Of a stretch of 64,000 bases of DNA, positions 48,360 to 58,504 are shown in pieces (positions within the stretch are counted from its first letter, which is position 1; each line of letters opens with the position of its first letter). Under the pieces are notes generated by a model. The model made no database searches. It was given only the letters and a program-made list of their open reading frames with translations, and was not told where the DNA came from. This DNA is from Vermamoeba vermiformis. Taxonomy: Eukaryota > Tubulinea > Echinamoebida. Where the stretch lies: NCBI GenBank assembly GCA_045837725.1, contig JBEWZL010000298.1, positions 1-64,000 on the forward strand, in the 5' to 3' direction. The translations under genes were made by a program, and so were the position numbers.

Positions 48360-50916
48360 ATGGAGTATGAAGCGCCAAGCCCAATGACGTAAGTACTATT
48401 CAACCGCCATTGATTTTATTTTACCAAAATATATTAATTAATTTATTTTGTTAGTGCCGAACAAAAGGCATTGATTGCACAGGAAGATGATGCTCGAACT
48501 TTATTCGCAGATAACCCCAACTCGTCTCAGATCTCTGATCCACACTTGCTGCTTCTTAATGTTTACGACAACGCAGACAATTTCAAATATGAAGATGAAA
48601 CTCCTGAAGAGGTAATTAAAAAGCAGAATAGCAACGCAATAATATTCAAAGGCGAAATTCTAACTTCTACGAAATCTATTTAGAAAAAAGTGCCCAAGTT
48701 GTTGACTCAAGAACGAAAGCTCGGTCTTACTGGCCCATCTATATTGCCTAAGGAAGATTTTTTGAAAAATTGGAATCAGTTCACTGGAGGCATCTTGGAT
48801 GGTCTTGACTGGACAAACGTCTTTGCTGCTGGTGGTGCTATTTTGGCTTGCCTTTCTAAGGAACAAGAAGGATACAAGAGCTCAGATATTGATCTTTTTG
48901 TTTACGGTCTGGATAATGACGAGGACGCCAACAGAAAGGTAAATCCAAGCTCACAAAAATATCTTGTGCATCCAAAACTTATTTTTCTGATGTTCGTTTA
49001 ATTAGTTGAAACAAATCCACAGCCTTGTCGTGAGCAACACTAAGGGTGCTGGAGAGGTGATCAGAACGAGCAGAGCAGTCACCATTCTCAACTCCTATCC
49101 TTACCGTCACGTGCAGATCATTCTTCGTCTCTATCGCTCGCCTGCTGAAGTGCTCTTAGGCTTTGATATTGACGCCTGCACATTTGGCTTTGATGGTCGT
49201 GATGTCTGGGCTATGGAGCGTGGTCGTCGTGCCCTCAACAAGCGCTACAACTTGGTCAACAAGTCGCGCCGTTCAATGATTTACGAACAACGTCTCTTCA
49301 AGTACAGCAAGCGTGGCTTTGCTGTGGCAGTGCCCAACTTGGACAAATCAAAGGTCGATCCTGCGTTGTTCAACAAACGATTCAAAGAGCTCGGTGGCTT
49401 GGCCAAGTTGCTGTGGTACGATCGCAAGGCCAATTTGAACAAAGCCAACGGCAGTCCCAACTTGAAGAAGAAAGGTGGCGACGGTGAAGAAGGCGAGATG
49501 TCAGACTACAACGGAGAACTGCCCATTCCTTGGGGTCCCAACTGGGAGTCTGGTCAAATCATTCAAATGTTGAACAACCGCGACAAGACTCATTTCTTCG
49601 CCAACTATCGTCGTGCCAAGAAAGAAGGCGTGGATGTCAAGCAGAAGAAGCATCACCACATGTTCATCACTGGTATTGATCAGGCTATTGTTGGTGGCTC
49701 GTTCTGGTGCCGCTTGTGTCAAAAGAAAATGTACTTGGACGAAAACGACAGCACGGGCAAATACGTCAAGAAACCAATCGAGTGGATCAAAAACAACCCT
49801 GCCTATCAAGACATTGACAACGGCTTCAAGCGCTCGTTGATGACTGGTGCATTCAACTTGCCCATCGAAGAGAACTGGGAGCTCGGCGCTTATGTCGGTT
49901 CAGGTGTCGCGAGCACGCAAGTCACTGGCCTCTCGAGCAACACTGGCGGAGTACCTGCCTCGAGTGCTCCTCGTGCTGCAGAACCACAATTCGCTGCTTC
50001 AGTGCCTTCGTGGATCCCTCCTGTCGCTCCTGCCACACCCACCAGAGAACCATTGGCCACTCCCTCGGTGCCCTCATGGATTCCACCTACTAGCGCCAGC
50101 TACTCACCCGAATCACCGCCCGAGAAGTTCAAGCCCTCCTCGTACTCCGTGCCCTCGTACATTCCTCCCGCTGTCAAGACACCTGTTGCCACCGCTGCTA
50201 AGAAGGGTGGCGATGAAAAATTCAGCTGCGCAGTGTGCAACAAGACATTTTACTCTGAGAATCAGAAGCGCAAACACGTGAGAGATTCGGGACACTTGCA
50301 GCCGATGGGTGCCGCTGAGCCCGAGAGTCCTGGCTACTACCCCGCACCTTCCCTCTCTGCTCCCACCACCTTCGCCACTGTCGGTGCCAATCAAGCCTCG
50401 TTGTCTGGCTTTGGTCCTCAACCCGGTGCCACTTCGTCGTTCTATCAACTCTCTCCCGCGCAACAACCACAGAGCTCGCAGCGCATTGAAGACTTCCAGC
50501 CTCTACTCAGCACACCTGTCAGCAACAAGTACGACATCCCTTCGGCCTATCAACAGCCGCGTGCCTCGCCCTCGTCATTCAACATTGGCTCTTCAAACAC
50601 GAGCTCGTCAGTGCCGCAATACACCGCACCTCAACCAGTGCAATACAGCGCACCTATTGTCTCGCAATCAGTGTCCGTGGGCAATTACAGCAGTCACGAA
50701 CAGAGCGGTGAAGTCAGACCCACCACCAAGCTGTTGATGCTCGTCGCATTGTGCTTCAAACAAGGTGCTATTAATGCTCAAGAGAAGGGCAGATTGAAAG
50801 ATTTGATTATTGCCGGCAACGAGCTGATCTACTCTGCAGTGGAGGTCTATTTGATCGATCAAGACCTCGATGAACTCGTTGACACTTTCAAGCGCATTTG
50901 CCGATTGTCTAATTAA
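48360..50916 (+). CDS. nucleotidyltransferase-like protein with C2H2/U1-type zinc finger
   Basis: About 780 residues lie in four exons. The central domain has AAGGAILACLSKEQEG followed by SSDIDLFVYGLD, the GG...DxD arrangement of the nucleotidyltransferase superfamily. A highly conserved-looking block follows (NSYPYRHVQIILRLYRSPAE, GFDIDACTFGFDGRDVWAM, KRYNLVNKSRRSM). A zinc-ribbon-like SFWCRLCQKKMY follows, then Pro/Ser-rich linkers. A U1-type C2H2 finger (FSCAVCNKTFYSENQKRKH) comes next, and a short helical C-terminus. Similar blocks are, from memory, found in uncharacterised fungal and protist proteins with ankyrin repeats. Substrate and activity are unknown. Confidence 0.65.
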
Positions 50917-51189
50917 GTTGTAGACTAATCGGTCTTGTCATATATAACCTTTTTGTATTTTCATAAATGTTTGAATCGAAGCCAATCGTCCTACGTTCCT
51001 GGTTCTGTTAAGCCTTTCGAAAGAGTTAAATCACCTTAAAGCTTTCTATTGCTTTCGAGGCGATGGTTGAGAAGAATATAACGATCACTGCTTTTTTTGA
51101 AAATTTTGGTGTTTTTTTTGACTGCATTGTAAAGCATCAGATTCGAATTCTATTTACAGAGCAGTATTCGTTAATTTGCAATTCACTGA

Positions 51190-54100
51190 TTACTTGCGCT
51201 TCTCTTTCTCCAACGAATTGGATCGCGATGAATGCGCAGAGCGTTGTTGCACCAGCACGCGGTGTTGCATGGTCTGCAGTTCTCGCTGTAACTCGGCCGT
51301 GATCAGCGTGGAGATGTTGATGGTCCACTCTTGCTTCTGCTTCTCAGTGCTCGCTTGCAGCACATAGGTCTTGTTGGCAATGGTCAGTGCGAACCCTGCG
51401 TGATATTAGCGAGCGATTCATGAACGAGTGCGACAGGTGGATCATACTGGTGGCAGACAGATTGGGCTCGAGTGTGCAGTCAGCGAGGGCAAACTGTTTC
51501 TTCAGCTCGTACTGCAGCTTGCCACTGCTCGTCTTGCGCGGCTTGGTGATGAGCAGCATGTCGTTGAACAGAAACACGTGACATGCCACTTGCTGTTTTT
51601 GGGCATTGATAAAGAACAGCGCGCCCTCAGTCTTGTAGGTGCGGTGCGGGGCAGTGATTGACACTTGCTGACGTGTCTTGCTGTCACCCTCGCCGTACAC
51701 GAGCAGCTGTTGTATTTGCAGCACCACTTGATTGCTGTCGCGCTGTCGCTTCTTTTCGTTGATCAGATCTGCGGTGTGCTGTGTTTGACACGTGTCAATG
51801 CATGAACAACACGGAACTGTGACTCACCTTGATTTGCTGTGCCGCGGACAAGAGTTCATCGTCGTACGAGACTGAATTGCCTGATTTGGTCAATTCTTCC
51901 AACAGCAGCACGTAGCGCGGTATACGCTGCACGGGCATGATGAGGTAATCGGCCAGGGACAAGCGCCCTGGACTGCCTCCCGCTGAGGGCTGACCTGCGC
52001 ATTTCTGGTGGCACGTTATTACTAAATTTGGTAATTGAATCAGACTTACATCGATAAATTCCTTGAACGGCTTTTGTTTCATGAATTCTTTGAGTAATTC
52101 CGCTGCTGTCTCAAAGTCGTTGCAATAGTCCGCGTATACTTTGAGATACTCGCTCTAAATATGGTCATTAGCCAAAAGTATCATATGATCTAAAAATAGC
52201 CTTACAAATTTGTTGAACACGTGACCGAGTCGTGGTGCACTGGGCCGGAGATCGCGTTCAGATTGCAATTCAGTGAATAGCTGTTGATTGATGTTCAGCA
52301 GCACTGGCAGATTTGAGAACAGTCGTTTGACATCTGTCACACTGATCACGTGACTCGCTGTCAACAGCGGATTCATGAACCGTTCAATCACCGTTTGCAG
52401 ACTGTTCACGTAACTGCGCTCTGTTTGCAGAATTTCATCGATCACGTGATGATACTTCTCGCTGCTGCCTGATCGCGTCACGTGATTGCGCGCAGCACTC
52501 GTGTTGACACCTGTCACCGTGAGGTGATCGCGATGAATCACCACGGGACTGGCACAGTGCACGGTCAGTACAAATTTGGCAAGTAGCCCTGGTTGAAGAG
52601 TCGATGGCACGATGTACCACCACTCGTCGGCACGGTCTATTTTTAGCTCCACTCCGACCTCACGTGCTCGCTTGTACTCGCTGGAGGTCACAATCTCGCC
52701 GCGTGTCATTGGTGCGGTGGCGTCGTTGACACGCAAGATGTCAAACCCAATATGGTGAAGTGTCAAATCGGAGTCTGCGCTCTGCTGCAACAACACCGTG
52801 CACGGCCCTGGTTGAGCCACGTGCACGAGACACCATGGATTCTGCATCCACGCACTGTCACGTGATTCGCGCGCACCACCAGAGCACGTGCTCGTCCACG
52901 CCGCAGCGAACTGCACCGAGTGCCAGTAGTCACGTGCTGCACGTGTCATGTCATCGAGTGTCACGTGCTCGGTGCTGCTAATGATCAATTCGTAGTCTAG
53001 TTCCAAATTAGGAAATTCCGTGAACGGAACAACCACGTAGTCAGTGCGAGTGTCAAGGGGCACGTGATGATCGATGAGATCGGAGTGCTCCGATGACAGG
53101 GGCGGAGGAATGACGTGATCACGTGTCGTCAAGAGAAATTTCTTCTTAGCTCCCAATGGCAGCGAAGAATTCACTGCATAACTGCAAAGACCAATCGACT
53201 CGTTGACTCTCTTGGCTGATTTGTCTGGCCGTTGAATCTGCGCTATAATTAGCTTCAATGGATCAACGAGCAACTTACCAAGATGAGCGAGGTATTTGCC
53301 AGCTTTGTCTCGCTATTTGGAAATTTCAGCAAATAATGTGGATTATTCCGCCACGTCACGTGATCCAGTCCTCCACCAGATGTCTCTTTGCTCCACTTGC
53401 CTTTTATGGCAGTCATCTTTCGTTGCGTGACTTTGCTAATCGTCACGTGGCACGTGCTTGATGTTGACAGGGCTGTCAAAGTGAAGTTTCCACCGCTGGA
53501 GTGACGGACCAGCGGAATAATTGTTATCTTGTCGCAATCTCCCAAACAGAAATCTATTTCGGGCTCTCTCTCACGCGCTATCTTGAGTATGGCAGTGCCT
53601 TTACCATATTTAGTAGTCAACACCGCTGATCTCAAATCGGTCAATTTGTCACGTGACTGCCATGGAGCCAGTGCCAGCCCTATTTCCAAATCAGGCAATG
53701 CACTGGTCAGCACGAGACTGAGCACGTGATTCGCCTCCATCAAGTCACGTGATCCATCAGCTTGTTGTTGCGGAATTTCATCAAGTGTCAAAGTGAAGTG
53801 TTCGTAGATGATTGAAGAGCGGATCTGACACGTCTGCACCAGCGGCGAGGTGACACCACGTGTCATGCAGTTGTTGGTGACAGTACTCAAGCTGTGGTCT
53901 AAAAATAAACGTCTGATCTGCGCACAGTGCTGTCACTGACACGTCAATCTCACATGTCAAACTCGCGTACGGAACAATCAGCCACATGTCACTCGTGTCA
54001 ACGGTCACACGCACTGCAAGTGTCAAAAGTGTCAAACTCAATCTTATACCGACAGATCACTTACCAGTGTGCGAGGCAGCAGCCCTGGTTGAGAATCGTT

Positions 54101-55483
54101 GACCAATCTTTGACTGACTCAGATTGCGATCATCCTCAATGCGGAGTGACTCTGTTGACACGTGTCAATATCAAACGATAAATTCTCGCAATCACTTACT
54201 TGGGGCTGCTAACAGGTAAAAACCGTAATCATCGTTCGGTCTGTCCAAATTAGGTAAGTCGATACTGACGGACACCTCGAAGTCAGTACACTCTGTTCTA
54301 TTTTTAGTCACATCAGGCACGAGCAAGTACTGCCAGCGATTGGTCACGTGCCCAGCTGAGTGTCGGTGTCGATACTGCACCCTGTTCACCGAACGCACTG
54401 TCACGTGGGTGTCGCGCGTGTGAGTGAGCTGCAGTTCAAAGGCACCTGTTGTTCCGCACTGAGCAGTGGCAGGTACTACCACAATTTCCTTATTAGTACA
54501 TCCCTCGATCAGGGCGTGTGCTTCAGTGTTCAGTGAAAAGTCGCTCATAGACAGCACTGTCGCATCGTAATTCTCCGCAGTGACACGCATGACAGTCGCG
54601 TCATCGAGCAGTGTTGGTGCAGACCAGCGATTGACACCTGTCGGCTGGAGTGTGGCCAAATATAGTCCGATGAGGTCTTCAAAGTCTGTGCGGGGCTGTA
54701 TCAGTGTCACGTGCACCTCGCCATCGGAGATCACCCGATACTGCGGATTGAGATAGAACTGCGGACTCAAAATAGAACCGCCACTGCTGCGTGCTGTCCA
54801 CTGACCCTGCGTGACACGTGTCAATGTGCGGCCTGTGAGTGTTGTAACGTACCTTGACAGTGACGGTACAGAGTTCAGCGGATGAAATTTCAGTCAGCTG
54901 TGATATTCGTGCAGATACACAGCCCTGGTCGATCACGTGACCGCGCAGAGTGAATGGCGCGCAGTGATTGGGCTCAAAGGTGCAGGGCATCAGCACCCAT
55001 CGTGTCACGTGATCAGCGCTCTCGGGGGTGACTTCGACTTGACATTTGACTATTAATAGCAGTGTTAGTGTCGTTCAGTGAATGAAATGTCATGCAGCGA
55101 CCCTTACCGACTTGACTGCGCTTGAATGCTTTGTAAATGGTGCGGTGTGCATTCACATCCAGCACTCGACCACCAAATGATTCTGAAAGTTTGTATTTAA
55201 ATGATTGCACGATTATTAATAACAATTAAACAACATTAAATACCTTTGTAATCGAATATGTACAGGCCTAGAGGTGTAGAAACTGACGGGCTGATCCGCT
55301 CCAAAGTGAGTACTAATGTGCAATGTCCAGTAATCTCTATCAAATATTGTCTATTATTTCGCCAACTAGGGTAATTCAAACACCCTCCTGCTGTGTGTAG
55401 ATCCCACGAAGACTGATCGAAGCACATTAGTACAAATATTGCAAGCTAGTTCGACTACGTACTTGAAGTACTATCTCCCCCAT
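51190..55483 (-). CDS. RhoGEF with four calpain-III-like domains followed by DH-PH
   Basis: About 1,200 residues lie in about 13 exons. Exon 1 is tiny (MGEIVLQ, start 55483) and joins to SSWDLHTAGGCLNYPSWRNN. This W....AGGC....W.NNPQY pattern marks calpain domain III, and it recurs near 54800 (WTARSSGGS...NPQY), 53390 (WSKETSGGG...WRNNPHY) and 52900 (WTSTCSGGA...WMQNPW). The Dbl-homology domain follows: EKYHHVIDEILQTERSYVNS, and YLIMPVQRIPRYVLLLEEL, the signature helix. The PH domain spans YGEGDSKTRQQVSI to KQKQEWTINISTLI. The stop is TAA at 51190-51192. It should load GTP on a Rho/Rac protein; calpain-III modules are C2-like and may bind lipid or calcium. The coding sequence is saturated with CACGTG. 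Confidence 0.8.
51784..51795 (-). repeat. TGACACGTGTCA next to a 3' splice site
   Basis: This lies in an intron of the DH-PH gene; it reads TTGACACGTGTCAAACACAG and then exon. Confidence 0.75.
54156..54167 (-). repeat. TGACACGTGTCA next to a 3' splice site
   Basis: This lies in a 48-nt intron of the DH-PH gene; it reads TTGACACGTGTCAACAG and then exon. Confidence 0.75.
54812..54823 (-). repeat. TGACACGTGTCA next to a 3' splice site
   Basis: This lies in a 46-nt intron of the DH-PH gene; it reads TTGACACGTGTCACGCAG and then exon. Confidence 0.75.
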
Positions 55484-55658
55484 GTATTAGATCTATTGAA
55501 GTGTATTTGAAATTGAAATTGCTTTGAAATGTATGCGGCCAAATTAGTACAAATTTGAAATCTCGTGGAAATTTAAGAACTCTGAGACACAGCATAACGG
55601 TTAAGGTGCTATTTACAAAGTGTTAGGTATCAGATATATCTACATCACATAGAATGCA

Positions 55659-56479
55659 TTAATCGTCATTATCGACATTCAAGCTCGTGTAACCAGAGCC
55701 TTTCTGTTCAGATGCAGGCTTGATCAGTCGACTTTGTCTGAGCTGTTGATGCAGACCACTCGCATTGAGATTGGTCGGTGGTGCTGCAGTTACGGGCAAT
55801 AAGGACTCGCGCTCTAACGACACCGATCAACAACAGAGCAGTGGCGAGCTAGATCCAGTACGTACCGGGTATGATGGGATGACCGCGCAGTGAGCGGTGC
55901 AAGAAGAAGGCAAACAGACCTCCTACGACCTTGAGAGCCATACCAAAGGCGAGCAGTATAATGTAGTAGTTGCTGCGGTGAGGTGTCAGTACACAACAGT
56001 CTCTCCTATGCACTAGGCGATATCGCTACATACGACAGCGAGGTGGCGGTGCCGAGTGTGTGTGTCTGCAAGTACTGCGCCCACAACAACAAGCGCGCTG
56101 TGTCGACGGCTGTGGAGAACACCGAGCAGAACAGGATGTACTGGAACGGAGTCAAGGAAGCATTGGATGGTAGCGTGTATTTAAGCATTTGTACTGATCG
56201 AATAGTGGCTGTACAATGATTTAAATACTTGAAATTGAAAAATAAAAAAATCGAAAATAAATAATCGCTTCTAGGATACTGCCAACAATGAGCTCTTATT
56301 GTTCCGATACCATCCTATATAATATTAAAACATTTATAATTAACAAATAAAATCTTACCGTAAAAGCCAAATAGCGACAAAACCAGATTGAGATCTGACA
56401 ACAAGAACAGCGAGTTGAGGATGCTGAGCAGTACTTGGCCTACAAGTACTATAAGAAAGAATGTGCGCACCAAACTCAT
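55659..56479 (-). CDS. AGTRAP-like four-helix membrane protein
   Basis: Five exons can be joined in phase into about 190 residues. Hydrophobic helices are TFFLIVLVGQVLLSILNSLF, a second short one, FQYILFCSVFSTAVDTARLL and NYYIILLAFGMALKVVGGLF. The third and fourth match human AGTRAP (ATRAP) in position, including an Asp in helix 3 and a short aromatic loop after helix 4. The soluble tail ends GSGYTSLNVDNDD at TAA 55659-55661. The join around 56220-56290 relies on an intron with donor GTATCC and acceptor TTTCAAG and is the weakest. If it is wrong, the gene may be two parts. AGTRAP proteins regulate receptor trafficking in animals. Confidence 0.6.
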
Positions 56480-56639
56480 GGAAGTTGTAGTGCCGAATAT
56501 TCACGCGACTAGTCGAATGAAAAGTGGATCTGCATAAAATAATTTATCAGACACGTGACAGCAGAACACAGCTGCTCACAGTACTGTTAGGAAAGATATT
56601 AGTATTCGACAGATATTGATATAGTTGTAGTGCGTTGAC
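56480..56639. promoter_or_regulatory. 160-bp divergent promoter region
   Basis: This lies between the divergent starts at 56479 (-) and 56640 (+). It contains a CACGTG in GACACGTGACAG near 56554, which could be a bHLH/E-box type site but is also part of the genome-wide motif excess. Confidence 0.4.
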
Positions 56640-58262
56640 ATGTTGCTCACAACGCTCACTCGATCCACTTGGCGAACACTGAACTCAGGCAAAAGTAATT
56701 TTCAATAATTGAGATATTACTACATAAAGGCCATATATTTGTAATAGTGTGTCAGAAAATTAATTAAAAATATTCTAGAATTTGTAGAGAGCAGATCCAG
56801 CCTCACATCTGTGTTCGTGCGTCACCAGTCCACTGACTTGAAGCGCGCATCACCACAAGGTACCACGCACGCTATAACTGCAACACTACTGACACCCCTC
56901 AGATGTGGAGTTCATTCGTCAACGGCGCGCAGATCCCACGAACAAATGTCACAATCTGCCGCCGCACATTGAGCAGTACGTGGGCATCAATCTGCACAAG
57001 CGCCTGCACCATCCACTCAACACCATCAAGGGCATCATTGAGAACTACTTTGCGAACGATTATCTGCCCAGAAACTTCACCAAGTACGCTGCCTTGTCTC
57101 GAGCCATTACCAAATTAGGCAATCACTTGTACTGACGCCATTCACTGAACAGAGCCGACAACACGCGTCAAATGCAGGTGTTTGATGACCTGAGTCCAGT
57201 GGTCACTACGCAACAGAACTTCGATGCGCTGCTCATACCACGTGATCACGTCAGCCGTTCACTGAACGACACGTACTACATTGACAGCGAGCACGTGTTG
57301 CGCACTCACACCAGCGCACACCAAGAGGAGCTCATGAAGCGCGACTACCGCTCATTTCTCGCGACTGGTGAGTGACAGCCTGCATGCCACGTGACACTGA
57401 CTTGCCTAATTAGGTGATGTGTACCGCCGCGATGAGATCGATGTGACGCACTTCCCCGTGTTCCATCAGATGGAAGGTGTGCGCGTGTTCGATGCGCGCG
57501 AACTGGCCCTGCTGTCACGTGATCGCAACGATGCAGACCCCATTCAAGCAGTCGGAGCAGATCTCAAGGCCGCACTCAGTGGTCTCGCGCGGAGATTGTT
57601 CGGAGATCACGTGGAGATGCGCTGGGTCGATGCGTACTTCCCGTTCACTGAACCGAGCTGGGAACTCGAAGTGCAAATGGAGGGCAAGTGGCTGGAAGTG
57701 CTGGGCTGCGGCGTGATCAATCGTGCCATCACGCGCAACTGTTTCGCGCAGAACAGCAGTGCAGATCCCGCGCAACACGTGCAGGGCTGGGCATTTGGAT
57801 TGGGGCTGGAACGATTGGCGATGCGGCTGTTTGATATACCAGACATTCGACTGTTCTGGTCGCAGGGTGAGTAGCGCTCGATAGTATACTATTGGGGCTA
57901 GTACTCATCGCACTTTGAGAGCAGATCCGCGCTTCATCGAGCAGTTCAGAGCGGGATCCATCCACAAGTTCAAGCCGTTCAGCAAACACCCAGCTTGCTT
58001 CAAAGACATCTCGTTCTGGCTGAGCAGCGCTGACTTCCATTCAAACAACTTCTTCGAGCTCGTGCGCGAGATTGCGGGAGATTTAGTGGAGGACGTGCAG
58101 CTCGTGGATCAGTTCACGCACCCCAAGACGCAGCGCAAGTCTGTTTGCTACCGCATCAACTACCGCTCCATGGACCGCACCCTCACCAACGAGGAGATTG
58201 ATGCGCTGCAACGACAATTGCGCGAGAGAGTACCTGTCGTGTTCAATGTGGAGCTGCGATAA
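56640..58262 (+). CDS. FARS2: mitochondrial phenylalanyl-tRNA synthetase
   Basis: This is a monomeric class II synthetase that charges mitochondrial tRNA-Phe. The start at 56640 gives a basic leader ([16 protein letters not shown]). The catalytic domain has [14 protein letters not shown], the motif 2 region ([20 protein letters not shown], then [14 protein letters not shown]) and motif 3 ([18 protein letters not shown]). The C-terminal anticodon-binding FDX-ACB domain runs from [19 protein letters not shown] to the end, with stop 58260-58262. Introns join in phase, one using TTGCCTAATTAG as its 3' end at about 57414. An AATAAA lies at 58313-58318. Length is about 440 residues, as in human FARS2. 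Confidence 0.9.
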
Positions 58263-58504
58263 CAAGCCCGTGTCGTGGATGTGCTGACCACATCTGGCTT
58301 GAGAATGTTGTGAATAAAAGAAGAGCCCGTGTATTTATCTGCATTCGTATAGGTATAATCAGATCCGTCCCCTCGTAGCACGGTGTCAGTTGCTCCGTCA
58401 TTCAACGCACGTGACGGCTGATGGAGCACGTGATTTTCTCGTGAAAATACGAAAGCACCAAATCAACAGCGCAACCAACACGAATAGGCACAACAGCACA
58501 CACC

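Larger units (their letters stand above)
52217..55011. repeat. CACGTG-dense segment
   Basis: By hand I count 27 CACGTG hexamers in 2.8 kb, often extended to TCACGTGA, ATCACGTGAT-like or ACACGTGT forms. Less than one is expected at even base composition. They fall in exons and introns of the DH-PH gene. Confidence 0.85.

Noticed and set aside
56200-56330. Premature end of the AGTRAP-like gene at an in-frame TAG after exon 2
   Set aside because: A GTATCC donor just before the TAG and a TTTCAAG acceptor downstream restore a continuous four-helix protein, so I preferred splicing. The call stays moderate.
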